From NCBI GenBank assembly GCA_040268355.1, contig JAWRIT010000103.1, forward strand, positions 1-23,689: 23,689 nucleotides of DNA, read 5' to 3'. Under the pieces are notes generated by a model that worked only from the letters and a program-made list of their open reading frames with translations, did not search any database and was not told the DNA's origin. The position numbers and the translations under genes are program-made. This document shows, in pieces, positions 5,990-13,830 of this stretch. The first letter of the stretch is position 1. Every line of letters begins with the position of its first letter. Origin of the DNA: UBA1367 sp040268355. Lineage in GTDB: Bacteria; Actinomycetota; Coriobacteriia; Coriobacteriales; Atopobiaceae.

Positions 5990-7969
5990 TCAGGCACCCT
6001 CCTCGCCCAGTTCCTCCTCCCAGGCGCGCAGCGTCCGCCACACGTCCTGCGCCACGGCCTCGGGCACACCCTTGACCTCGGCGATCTCCGCCGCGCTGGC
6101 GGCACGCAGGCGCTTCATCGAGCCAAAGTGGCGCATGATGGCCCGCTTGCGCTTCGGGCCCACGCCCTCCACCTCGTCGAGCACCGAGACGCCCTGCGCC
6201 TTGGTGCGCAGCTCCCGGTGGAAGGTGATGGCAAAGCGGTGGCTCTCGTCGCGCACCTGCTTGATGAGGTAGAGCGAGGGCGAGCCGGAGGGCAGCACCA
6301 CCGGGGTGTCGTCCCAGGGAACGAAGACCTCCTCGTCGGACTTGGCCAGCCCGCAGACCGGGATGTCGAGCCCCAACTCGGCAAGCTGGGACAGGGCGGC
6401 CGAGAGCTGCGGCTTGCCGCCGTCGACCACCAGCAGGTCGGGCGCGCGGCGCGCAAAGCGTTCGTCGGCCATGTTCTTGGGCCCGTAGCGGCGACCCAGC
6501 ACCTCCTGCATGCTCACGAAGTCGTTGGCCTCGTCGAGCTCCGTGCGGATCTTAAACCGGCGGTACTGGTCCTTGTCCGGGCGGCCGTCGGTGAAGACGA
6601 CCATGGAGGCCACGGTGAAGGCGCCGTGCAGCGTCGAGATGTCGAAGCACTCGATGCGCATTGGTGGCGCGTCGAGGGCCAGCGCGCTCTCCAGCTGCAA
6701 CAGGGCCTGGTTGGTGCGCTCGTCGGCATAGCCGGTGCGCACCATGTAGCGGTTGAGCGCATGGTGGGCGTTGGTCTCGGCCATCTCCAGGAGCCGGCGC
6801 TTCTCGCCGCGCCGGGGATGGCGCACGTGGCACGTCTTGCCCCGCTTGCCCGAGAGCCACTCGCCGAGCAGCGGCGCGTCGGGCAGCTCGGTGGCCACCC
6901 CCACCTCGGCGGGGATGTCGGCCGTCTCGTCGTAGTAGCGCTTGAGGAAGCCCTCCACGAGCTCGACCTCGTCGACGTCGGCGCCCTTGTTGAGCACGAA
7001 CTCGACCGAACGGACGGTCCGACCCTCGCGCACGACGAAGACGCAGGCGGCCGAGATGGTCTCCTCGCGGTAGAAGCCGATCAGGTCGGCGCTCACGTCC
7101 GAGGAGAAGACCACCTGCTGGCGATCGTCGAGCCCCTCGAGCACGTCGATGCGGTGCTTGAGGCGTCCCGCCCGCTCGAATTCCAAGTCACGCGCCGCCT
7201 CGGCCATCTGCTCGCGCAGCTCGCCGATGATGGCCGAGCGGCGTCCCTCCAGAAACTGTTCCACCTGGCGAACGGCGCGCCCGTAGTCGGCCGTCGAGAT
7301 GGCCCCGCAACACACGCCCGGCCCGCGTCCCACGTGGTAGTCGAAGCAGGGCCGGCCACGCTCGGCGAGCGCCATGTTGGCCACGGCGACCTCGTCGGGG
7401 TGACTGTCGAGGTAGCGCTTGGTGCGCTTCCACTCCGCGCAGGTCCCGATGCAGATGGGGACCACCTTGCGCAGCTGGTTGATGGTCTCGCGCGCGGCAC
7501 GGGCGTCTGTGTAGGGGCCAAAGTAGCGCGTGCCCTTGCGGTGCCGCTCGCGAGTGTACTTGATGGCCGGATAGGCGTCCGACTCGGTGATGGCGATGAA
7601 GGGGTAGCTCTTGTCGTCCTTGTAGTCGACGTTGAAGTAGGGGCGGTACTGCGCGATGAGGTTGCGCTCGAGCACGAGCGCCTCGTGCTCGGTGCCGACG
7701 ACGACGTAGTCGAAGCCACGCACGACCTGCATCATGAGCGGGATCTTGTCGCGGTCATCCTGCAGCGTCACGTACTGGCGCATGCGGGCGCGCAGGTTCT
7801 TTGCCTTGCCCACGTAGATGACCTCGCCGGCGGCGTCCTTCCAGAGGTAGCAGCCGGGTTCGGTGGGCACGCGCGCGACCTGGTCGGCGATGCTCGCCAG
7901 CCCCTCGTCCTCGGGGCGGGGCGGGGCACCGGAGAAGTCGGGCGTGTGTGAAGGGTCGCGGACGGACAT
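5990..7969 (-). CDS. uvrC: Excinuclease ABC subunit C
   Basis: UvrC makes both incisions flanking a DNA lesion in UvrABC nucleotide excision repair. The predicted product is 659 aa. The GIY-YIG nuclease domain (about 36-115) has GCYLW and IYVGKAKNLRAR. A UVR helical motif is at about 258-280 (DLEFERAGRLKHRIDVL). The RNase H-like nuclease has ECFDIS (Asp443) and LLVVDGGKPQ (Asp516). A C-terminal HhH pair follows (LDEVEGVGPKRKRAIM, then EIAEVKGVPEAVA). The cysteine cluster is unusual: Cys177 and Cys208 are 30 residues apart (11 in E. coli), and the third ligand position is Gly216. The start at 7969 lies one base after the stop of the ATP-grasp gene, so translation is probably coupled. Upstream in-frame codons overlap that gene and are rejected. 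Confidence 0.96.
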   Translation of the reverse strand: MSVRDPSHTPDFSGAPPRPEDEGLASIADQVARVPTEPGCYLWKDAAGEVIYVGKAKNLRARMRQYVTLQDDRDKIPLMMQVVRGFDYVVVGTEHEALVLERNLIAQYRPYFNVDYKDDKSYPFIAITESDAYPAIKYTRERHRKGTRYFGPYTDARAARETINQLRKVVPICIGTCAEWKRTKRYLDSHPDEVAVANMALAERGRPCFDYHVGRGPGVCCGAISTADYGRAVRQVEQFLEGRRSAIIGELREQMAEAARDLEFERAGRLKHRIDVLEGLDDRQQVVFSSDVSADLIGFYREETISAACVFVVREGRTVRSVEFVLNKGADVDEVELVEGFLKRYYDETADIPAEVGVATELPDAPLLGEWLSGKRGKTCHVRHPRRGEKRRLLEMAETNAHHALNRYMVRTGYADERTNQALLQLESALALDAPPMRIECFDISTLHGAFTVASMVVFTDGRPDKDQYRRFKIRTELDEANDFVSMQEVLGRRYGPKNMADERFARRAPDLLVVDGGKPQLSAALSQLAELGLDIPVCGLAKSDEEVFVPWDDTPVVLPSGSPSLYLIKQVRDESHRFAITFHRELRTKAQGVSVLDEVEGVGPKRKRAIMRHFGSMKRLRAASAAEIAEVKGVPEAVAQDVWRTLRAWEEELGEEGA

Positions 7970-7970
7970 G

Positions 7971-9257
7971 CTAATCGGCGTCCGCCTGCTTGCCGCCGGT
8001 GTCCCAGACGTACTTCTTGAACTTGCGGATCTGGTTGTTGTAGGTGATCTCGGCCCAGAACCAGTGCGCAAGCGAGTCGGGCTCATAGAACAGCGGGAAC
8101 TGCGCGAGGCCGCTCGCATAGCCCGCCAGGACCTCGTCGCGCAGGACGGGGTCCTTGACCGTGCGCCGCACCACCAGAGGCGGGACGCAGGCATAGAGGA
8201 AGTCCTGGTCGGCGTGGGTCTCGGGAATCGTGTGGCCGAGCACGTAGTCCTCGACGAACAGCGTCACGAAGGGGACGCCCGCGAGGCTCAGGTAGAAGGT
8301 GTTGCGCCCCGGGCGCGTGTTGACCTCGAAGAAGCGGTACGAGCCGTCGCGCGGATCGTACTTGACGTCGAAGTTGGCAAAGCCATGGTAGCCGGTGCGC
8401 TTGAGGAAGCGCGCGGCCTGCTCGATGACGTGCTCCACGCGCCTGTTGCGGATGACCACCGGGTTGCCGATGGCCGAGGGGGCGTGGTCCTGCAGCACGA
8501 CCTGCCCCATGCAGCTCACGCGCAGGTTGCCCTCGTCGTCGGAGAAGGTGGTCACCGAGTGGAGGCCGTCGTCCTCGCCGGGAATGAGGTCCTGGATGAT
8601 CAGCTCGTGGTCGTAGGAGGAGGCCAACAGGTTCGTGTAGATGCGCTCCAACTCCTCGGGGCCCTCGACCTCGAAGATCTTCTTCTTACCGGGAAACTCC
8701 GCGTAGTGATAGCGCGCCGAGTTCGACGGCTTCGCGATGAGCGGGTAGGAGAAGGAGGCCGCGTCAAAGCGCTCGTCACGCGTGGCGCAGTCGATGCGCC
8801 AGGTCGTGGGATAGTCCATGCCCAACTCGTCGCAGAGCTGGTAGAAGCGCTCCTTCTGGGTGATGTCGTCGAGCAGGTCAAAGTCTATGTAGGGCACCAC
8901 GAAGCACTGCTCGAGGGTGGGTTTGTGCTCGGAGAAGATGCGCGCGTACCAGTCGCCGGTGCCCACGAGGATGCCCAGCTTGCCCTGGTCGAGCAGCTGG
9001 GCGCCAAGGTCCATGAGGTAAGAGACGAGACGCTGCTGGTCGTCGATGTCCTCGAGGATGCGGTAGTCGCAGAACTTGCTCGACGAGCACACCTTGATGT
9101 CGGCCGAGGCGATGTGGATGCTGGTGATGCCATAGACGCGATGGAACTCGCGCACGTAGGAGTAGCCGAGGATGTCTCCCCCGAGGATGACGGGCACGAG
9201 CTTGTCGCGCACATCCTGTTCGCAGGTTATAGCTGCCGCGAGCGGGCTTTTGGCCAT
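7971..9257 (-). CDS. ATP-grasp carboxylate–amine ligase family protein
   Basis: This 428-aa protein belongs to the ATP-grasp superfamily, which joins a carboxylate to an amine via an acyl-phosphate. An N-terminal pre-ATP-grasp fold starts with VPVILGGDILGYSYVREFH. PLIAKPS carries the likely nucleotide-binding Lys176, LIIQDLIPGEDD follows, and FFEVNTRPGRNTF gives the metal-binding Glu311 and Asn313. The arrangement resembles D-aspartate ligases that build peptidoglycan cross-bridges and related uncharacterised 'carboxylate–amine ligases', but the substrate cannot be read from sequence. The start at 9257 is supported by AAGGGAG and homology; upstream in-frame codons are low-complexity. It lies 185 bp after hisI and one base before uvrC. 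A cell-wall role is one possibility, with murJ about 8 kb upstream on the same strand. Confidence 0.8.
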   Translation of the reverse strand: MAKSPLAAAITCEQDVRDKLVPVILGGDILGYSYVREFHRVYGITSIHIASADIKVCSSSKFCDYRILEDIDDQQRLVSYLMDLGAQLLDQGKLGILVGTGDWYARIFSEHKPTLEQCFVVPYIDFDLLDDITQKERFYQLCDELGMDYPTTWRIDCATRDERFDAASFSYPLIAKPSNSARYHYAEFPGKKKIFEVEGPEELERIYTNLLASSYDHELIIQDLIPGEDDGLHSVTTFSDDEGNLRVSCMGQVVLQDHAPSAIGNPVVIRNRRVEHVIEQAARFLKRTGYHGFANFDVKYDPRDGSYRFFEVNTRPGRNTFYLSLAGVPFVTLFVEDYVLGHTIPETHADQDFLYACVPPLVVRRTVKDPVLRDEVLAGYASGLAQFPLFYEPDSLAHWFWAEITYNNQIRKFKKYVWDTGGKQADAD

Positions 9258-9397
9258 AGGTGGACTCCCTTGTCCGGTGTCGAGTGCGATGCGGTGGTGT
9301 TCAAGCGTCCAGTGTAGTGCAAGCGGGGACCTCGTGCGCCCGCTCGCCGTGGCGGCAAGGGCGCCGGGCGCCATGGCATGCGACGCCTCCCGTCTGC

Positions 9398-9418
9398 CAC
9401 GACCGACCCGAGGTCGTG
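9398..9418 (-). terminator. Weak hairpin after hisI
   Basis: CACGACC, a 7-nt loop and GGTCGTG form a perfect 7-bp inverted repeat just beyond the hisI stop. No T-tract follows on the minus strand. It may mark the end of the his operon ahead of a separate promoter for the ATP-grasp gene, but it could be chance in GC-rich DNA. The rest of the 185-bp spacer shows nothing clear. Confidence 0.3.
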
Positions 9419-9442
9419 CCGCGGACGACACGAGACGCCGGC

Positions 9443-9835
9443 CTAGGCATCGGCCGTGAGCTCCCGGAAGAAGCAGCTGCGGCGACCGGTGTGGCAGGCG
9501 GGACCTGGCGAGTCGACCACCGCCACAAGCGTATCGGCGTCGCAGTCAAAGAGCAGGTGCTTCAACCTTTGGATGTTTCCGCTGGTGGCACCCTTGTTCC
9601 AGAGCTCCTGCCGCGAGCGTGACCAGAACCACGTGGTGCCCGTCTCAAGGGTGAGCCGCAGGGAGCGCTCGTTCATCCACGCCACCATGAGCACCTCACC
9701 GGTGCCCTCCTGCTGCACCACGCAGGGGATGAGCCCCGCGTCGTCAAAGGTGAGCGACACGTCCGCGAGACCGCTCACCTCGAGTGGCTCCCCCGCGTAG
9801 CGCGGCTCCGGCGTCCGTGTGGCCTTCGTCCCCAT
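9443..9835 (-). CDS. hisI: Phosphoribosyl-AMP cyclohydrolase
   Basis: HisI hydrolyses the purine ring of phosphoribosyl-AMP to give ProFAR, the third step of histidine synthesis. The 130-aa product is the single-domain form, with no HisE pyrophosphohydrolase fused. Conserved blocks are VLMVAWMN (48-55), SRSRQELWNKGATSGN (72-87), the metal-binding DCDAD (98-102) and ACHTGRRSCF (113-122) with zinc ligands Cys114 and Cys121. Start 9835 is set by a strong AAAGGAGG site; the frame is open upstream into hisF but without homology. It is the last gene of the his operon here. A separate hisE must exist elsewhere if the pathway is complete. Confidence 0.96.
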   Translation of the reverse strand: MGTKATRTPEPRYAGEPLEVSGLADVSLTFDDAGLIPCVVQQEGTGEVLMVAWMNERSLRLTLETGTTWFWSRSRQELWNKGATSGNIQRLKHLLFDCDADTLVAVVDSPGPACHTGRRSCFFRELTADA

Positions 9836-9861
9836 GCCGCCTCCTTTCGCTCCCGCCACGC

Positions 9862-10629
9862 TCAGAAGTCGAGCCTGACGGGGATGTCCTGCGCCGCCAG
9901 GTACTCCTTGACCTGGCGGATGCTGAACTCGCCAAAGTGGAAGACGCTCGCGGCGAGCACCGCGTCGGCCTCCCCCTCGATGATGCCCTCCGCGAAGTGC
10001 TCGAGGGTGCCCACGCCACCCGACGCGATGACCGGGATGGGCACCGCCCGCGCGACGGCTCGCGTGAGCGCGAGGTCGAAGCCCTCCTTGGTGCCATCGC
10101 GGTCCATGCTCGTGAGCAGGATCTCGCCCGCACCGCGCCGCGCGGCCTCCTGCGCCCATGTGACGGCGTCGATGCCCGTCGCCTCGCGCCCGCCGGCGAG
10201 GTAGACCTCCCACCGGTCGGACGTGCCCACGCGCTTCGCGTCGATCGCGACGATGACGGCCTGGCTGCCAAAGGCGGCAGCGGCCTTGGTGATGAGCGTC
10301 GGGTCCTTGACGGCGGCCGAGTTGACGGAGAGCTTGTCGGCGCCGGCGGCGATCATGGCCGTCATCCCCGCAAGGTCACGGAAGCCGCCCCCCACCGTGT
10401 AGGGGATGCGCAGCTCCTCGGCGGCACGCGACGCCAGCTCGATCGTGGTGGCGCGGTCGTCCGAGGTCGCCGTGATGTCGAGGAAGACGACCTCGTCGGC
10501 GCCCTCCGCATCGTAGGCGCTTGCCAGCTCGACGGGGTCGCCCGCATCAACGAGGTTGACGAAGTTGACACCCTTGACAACTCGACCGTCCTTGACGTCG
10601 AGGCAGGGAATGACGCGCTTGGTGAGCAT
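9862..10629 (-). CDS. hisF: Imidazole glycerol phosphate synthase, cyclase subunit
   Basis: HisF takes ammonia from the HisH glutaminase and converts PRFAR to imidazole-glycerol-phosphate and AICAR. It is a (βα)8 barrel of 255 aa, the usual length. The two catalytic aspartates are visible: Asp11 in PCLDVKDGRVVKG and Asp130 in VAIDAKR. GGGFRD (80-84) and IASGGVGTLEHF, with the C-terminal phosphate loops, are also present. Start 10629 (MLTKRVIPCLDV) is supported by GGGAGGT. A 121-bp gap separates it from hisA upstream, the largest spacer inside the his operon. I see no clear promoter or terminator in it. Confidence 0.97.
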   Translation of the reverse strand: MLTKRVIPCLDVKDGRVVKGVNFVNLVDAGDPVELASAYDAEGADEVVFLDITATSDDRATTIELASRAAEELRIPYTVGGGFRDLAGMTAMIAAGADKLSVNSAAVKDPTLITKAAAAFGSQAVIVAIDAKRVGTSDRWEVYLAGGREATGIDAVTWAQEAARRGAGEILLTSMDRDGTKEGFDLALTRAVARAVPIPVIASGGVGTLEHFAEGIIEGEADAVLAASVFHFGEFSIRQVKEYLAAQDIPVRLDF

Positions 10630-10750
10630 GTGACCTCCCGAGATCGTAAGCGGTGCACCCATCGTAGTGGAGTGGCGCTCGGCCCGCCGCCACGCCGGCG
10701 CACCTGTTCGTCAGCAGAAACACGGAGTCGCGCGGGGTGCGGGCGAGGCG

Positions 10751-11497
10751 CTACGCCCCCGCCGTCCGCGCCACCTCCAGGGCCTCCTCCAGGCCAAAGG
10801 CCCCCTCGTAGAGGGCACGGCCGGTGATGGCCCCCTCGATGACGCCCTCGCCCAGCGCCGCAAGGGAGCGCAGGTCGTCGAGCGAGGCGATGCCGCCCGA
10901 GGCGACCACGGGAAAGCCCGCGACCGCCGCGATGTGGCGGTAGGCCGCGGCTTCGATGCCCGTCTGCATGCCGTCGCGGGCGACGTCGGTGAACACGAGA
11001 TGGCGAAAGCCCAGGGAGACGAGCTCTGCCACCAGCTCGTCCGCCTTAAGGTCCGCGTTCTCGCGCCAGCCGTTCACCCGCACCAGCCCGTCGCGTGCCG
11101 CGACGTCGGCCACGAGCAGCTCCCCATAGCGCGCCGCAGCCTCCCGTGCGAACGCGCGGTCGCGCACGAGGGCCGTCCCCAGGGCGATGCGGCGGGCACC
11201 CAGCCCTGCCAGGCGCTCCACCGCCGCAAGGCTGCGCACGCCGCCGCCGACGTCGACCGAGACGCCCGGCACCCGGCAGATGGCGGCGATCGCGGCGCGG
11301 TTGCGCGCGAGGCTCGCCTCGTCCTCCTCGAAGGTCGCCGAGAGGTCGACCACATGGATCCAGGTGGCGCCCCGTGCGGCAAAGTCCTCGGCCACCGCCA
11401 CCGGGTCTGTGGAGTACACGTCGACCTGGGACCGCTCGCCTCGGCGCAGCCGCACGACCGCGCCGCCGATGAGGTCAATGGCGGGAAAGACGATCAT
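10751..11497 (-). CDS. hisA: ProFAR isomerase (HisA)
   Basis: HisA is the isomerase that converts ProFAR to PRFAR. It is a (βα)8 barrel related to HisF. The predicted length is 248 aa. Asp8 in FPAIDLIGG and Asp131 in VADVAARDG are the expected catalytic pair; VDVGGGVRS and VASGGIAS are the phosphate-binding turns. Two starts are possible. The ATG at 11503 overlaps the hisH stop as ATGA, but the only ribosome-site-like GAGGGG abuts it directly. That GAGGGG is 6 bp from the ATG at 11497, and homology also begins there, so I prefer 11497. Either choice keeps it tightly coupled to hisH. Confidence 0.95.
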   Translation of the reverse strand: MIVFPAIDLIGGAVVRLRRGERSQVDVYSTDPVAVAEDFAARGATWIHVVDLSATFEEDEASLARNRAAIAAICRVPGVSVDVGGGVRSLAAVERLAGLGARRIALGTALVRDRAFAREAAARYGELLVADVAARDGLVRVNGWRENADLKADELVAELVSLGFRHLVFTDVARDGMQTGIEAAAYRHIAAVAGFPVVASGGIASLDDLRSLAALGEGVIEGAITGRALYEGAFGLEEALEVARTAGA

Positions 11498-11499
11498 GC

Positions 11500-12153
11500 T
11501 CATCCCCTCACGTAGCGGACGAAGTTGGACAGGATGCGCAGGCCCGTGGTGGAGGACTTCTCCGGGTGGAACTGGACCCCAAAGACGCTCTCGTGCCAGA
11601 CGGCGCCGGCAAAGGTGCGCCCGTAGTGCGTGCGGGCGGCGGTGACGTCATCGTCGGCGTCGTCGGCCACGGCAAAGGAGTGCGTGTAGTAGACGTTCGA
11701 TCCCTCGGGGACGTCCACGAACAGCGGGCACACCCGTCCCCGCTCCGTGAGGTGCAGCTGGTTCCAGCCCACGTGGGGCACCTTGAGGCGTGCGGACTCG
11801 ATCTGGGTGACCGAGCCCCGCAGGAGGCCCAAGCCCGGCACCCACCCGTTGCCCCAGGCGTCGCTGGTGTGCTCGGTCCCGCGCGTGAAGAGCAGCTGCA
11901 GCCCCAGGCAGATCCCCAGAAACGGCACTCCCGCCTCGAGCGACGAGACGATCGCGTCGGCCTGGCCGGAGCTGAGCAGGTAGCTCATGGCGTCCTCGAA
12001 GCTCCCGACCCCCGGCAGGATGATGCCGCGCGCCTCGGCGATGGTCCTCGGGTCGTCGCTCACCACGACGTCGGCACCGACGGCCGCGACGCTGCGGGCG
12101 ACCGAGAGGAGGTTCCCCTTGTGGTAGTCCACCACCACGATCTCGCGCGGCAT
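11500..12153 (-). CDS. hisH: Imidazole glycerol phosphate synthase, glutaminase subunit
   Basis: HisH is the class I glutamine amidotransferase that supplies ammonia to HisF. At 217 aa it is slightly longer than average. The nucleophile is Cys82 in GICLGLQLLF, and the rest of the triad is His196 and Glu198 in FHPEKS. The oxyanion-strand motif LPGVGSFEDAM (47-57) and PHVGWNQL are also typical. Its ATG follows the hisB stop directly (TAG-ATG), so translation is probably coupled. It overlaps or abuts hisA downstream. Confidence 0.97.
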   Translation of the reverse strand: MPREIVVVDYHKGNLLSVARSVAAVGADVVVSDDPRTIAEARGIILPGVGSFEDAMSYLLSSGQADAIVSSLEAGVPFLGICLGLQLLFTRGTEHTSDAWGNGWVPGLGLLRGSVTQIESARLKVPHVGWNQLHLTERGRVCPLFVDVPEGSNVYYTHSFAVADDADDDVTAARTHYGRTFAGAVWHESVFGVQFHPEKSSTTGLRILSNFVRYVRG

Positions 12154-12741
12154 CTAGAGCACCCCCTTGGTGGAGGGGATGCCCGAGACGCGTGGGTCGG
12201 ACTCGACGGCGGCGCGCAGGGCGCGCGCGGCCGCCTTGAAGGTGGCCTCGAGGAGATGGTGCGCGTTCTCGCCGCAGAGCCTGCGCAGGTGCAGCGTGAT
12301 GCCCGCGTCGCGGGCGAGGCCGGCGAAGAACTCGCGACCGAGCTCGGTGTCGAAGGTCCCGACCTTGGCAGGGCCGATCGGCACGTCCCAATAGAGCTCG
12401 CCACGCCCGGAGATGTCGACGGAGGCGAGGACGAGCGCCTCGTCGAGGGGCACGCACACGTCACCAAAGCGGCGGATGCCCGCCTTGTCGCCGAGCGCCT
12501 GGAAGAGCGCCTGCCCCAGAGCGATGCCCACGTCCTCGACGCTGTGGTGGTCGTCGACCCAGGTGTCCCCCTCACAGCGGACGGTGAGGTCGAGCAGGGC
12601 GTGACGACCGAACGCGTTCAGCATGTGGTCGAAGAAGCCGATACCGGTGTCGATGTCGCAGGAGCCCGTTCCGTCGAGGTCGAGCGTGATCTGGATGTCG
12701 GTCTCGGCCGTCGTGCGGGAGATGGTGGCGATGCGAGTCAT
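12154..12741 (-). CDS. hisB: Imidazoleglycerol-phosphate dehydratase
   Basis: HisB dehydrates imidazole-glycerol-phosphate to imidazole-acetol-phosphate using two metal ions. The 195-aa product is the monofunctional form without a histidinol-phosphate phosphatase domain. Metal-binding motifs GIGFFDHML, DDHHSVEDVGIALG and GENAHHLLEATFKA are intact. The ATG overlaps the hisC stop by four bases (ATGA), and an AAAGGAGGA site inside the end of hisC sits at good distance. The histidinol-phosphate phosphatase step (HisN or HisJ type) is not encoded in the window. Confidence 0.97.
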   Translation of the reverse strand: MTRIATISRTTAETDIQITLDLDGTGSCDIDTGIGFFDHMLNAFGRHALLDLTVRCEGDTWVDDHHSVEDVGIALGQALFQALGDKAGIRRFGDVCVPLDEALVLASVDISGRGELYWDVPIGPAKVGTFDTELGREFFAGLARDAGITLHLRRLCGENAHHLLEATFKAAARALRAAVESDPRVSGIPSTKGVL

Positions 12742-13829
12742 GCTTCCTCCTTTAGCAAGGCTGTGATGGCGCGGATGACCTGGTCGTTCTCCTCGTGCGT
12801 GCCCACCGTGACGCGCAGGCAGCCAGAGAGGCCACGCGTGGTCGAGAAGTCGCGGACCAGGATGGACCACTCGTCGCGCAAACGGCGGCGCACGACGTCT
12901 GCCGCAGGCAGCCGCACCAGCAGGAAGTTGCCCTGGCTCGGCCAGACCTGCACCCCCTCAAGGGAGCGGAGCGCGCAGGACAGGCGCGTGCGCTCCTGGC
13001 GTATCCGCTCGATGGTGGGTTCGAACTCCGCACGCAGGGAGGTGACGACACCTGCCGCCGCCTGCGCGAAGACGTCGATAGTGTAGGGCTGGCGCACGGC
13101 CGCGAGCACGTCGACCACGTCGGGGGCGGCCAGCACATAGCCCATGCGCACGCCGGCAAGACAGAAGGCCTTCGAGAAGGTATGGAGCACCACGAGGTTG
13201 TCGTGCTCCGCCAGAAGGTCACGACAGCTGACGCCCGCGTCGGCGAACTCGATGTAGGCCTCGTCGACGAGGACCATCCCCGGACACGCCGCGCAGAGGC
13301 GGGCGACGTCCGCGGGCGCGATGACGTTGCCCGTGGGATTGTTGGGGGACGTCACGATGACCATGTCGGCCGTCCGCGCGGCACGCAGCAACGCGGGCAG
13401 GTCGAGCTCGAAGGTCGTGGCGTCGCGCCACACGCGCTCGACGCTCGTGCCCACCATCTTTGAGTAGATGTCGTAGACGGAGAAGGTGGGCGGGCAGTCG
13501 ACCAGGCGCTTTCCCGGCCCGCCGAAGGCGAGGAAGAAGTTGAAGAGCAGCTCGTCTCCCCCGTTTCCCACGCAGACGTTCTCCCTGCGCACCCCATGCC
13601 AGGCGGCAAGCTGGTCGCGCAGGCCATTGGCCATGGGGTCAGGGTAGCGGTTCGTCTCGGTGGCCGCGAGGGCGGCGTCAAGGGCCGAGCGCACCCGCGC
13701 GGGCATGCCGTGGCTGTTCTCGTTGGCCGAGAGGTTGATCTCGCAGGGCGAGAAGCTGGGGTCGTAGGGCACCAGCGCCGCGACGTCCTCGCGCACCAGC
13801 GCACGCACGCGCTCGGAGAGGCCGGCCAT
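12738..13829 (-). CDS. hisC: Histidinol-phosphate aminotransferase
   Basis: HisC is a PLP-dependent fold-type I aminotransferase that converts imidazole-acetol-phosphate to histidinol-phosphate with glutamate. The 363-aa product has INLSANEN near the N-terminus, GNGGDELL for phosphate binding, SPNNPTGN, the PLP-contacting VDEAYIEF (Asp189), and the Schiff-base Lys220 in HTFSKAFCLAGVRMGY. The frame is open well upstream, but MAGLSERV at 13829 is one base after the hisD stop and has GGGAGG about 9 bp away, so I take that start. It is part of the compact hisZG-D-C-B-H-A run. Confidence 0.96.
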   Translation of the reverse strand: MAGLSERVRALVREDVAALVPYDPSFSPCEINLSANENSHGMPARVRSALDAALAATETNRYPDPMANGLRDQLAAWHGVRRENVCVGNGGDELLFNFFLAFGGPGKRLVDCPPTFSVYDIYSKMVGTSVERVWRDATTFELDLPALLRAARTADMVIVTSPNNPTGNVIAPADVARLCAACPGMVLVDEAYIEFADAGVSCRDLLAEHDNLVVLHTFSKAFCLAGVRMGYVLAAPDVVDVLAAVRQPYTIDVFAQAAAGVVTSLRAEFEPTIERIRQERTRLSCALRSLEGVQVWPSQGNFLLVRLPAADVVRRRLRDEWSILVRDFSTTRGLSGCLRVTVGTHEENDQVIRAITALLKEEA

Positions 13830-13830
13830 G

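Noticed and set aside
5915..7951. Plus-strand open frame of 678 codons opposite uvrC
   Set aside because: Antisense shadow of uvrC; no domain recognised.
10630..10750. Small gene or internal promoter between hisA and hisF
   Set aside because: No open frame with a ribosome site and no convincing -35/-10 pair.
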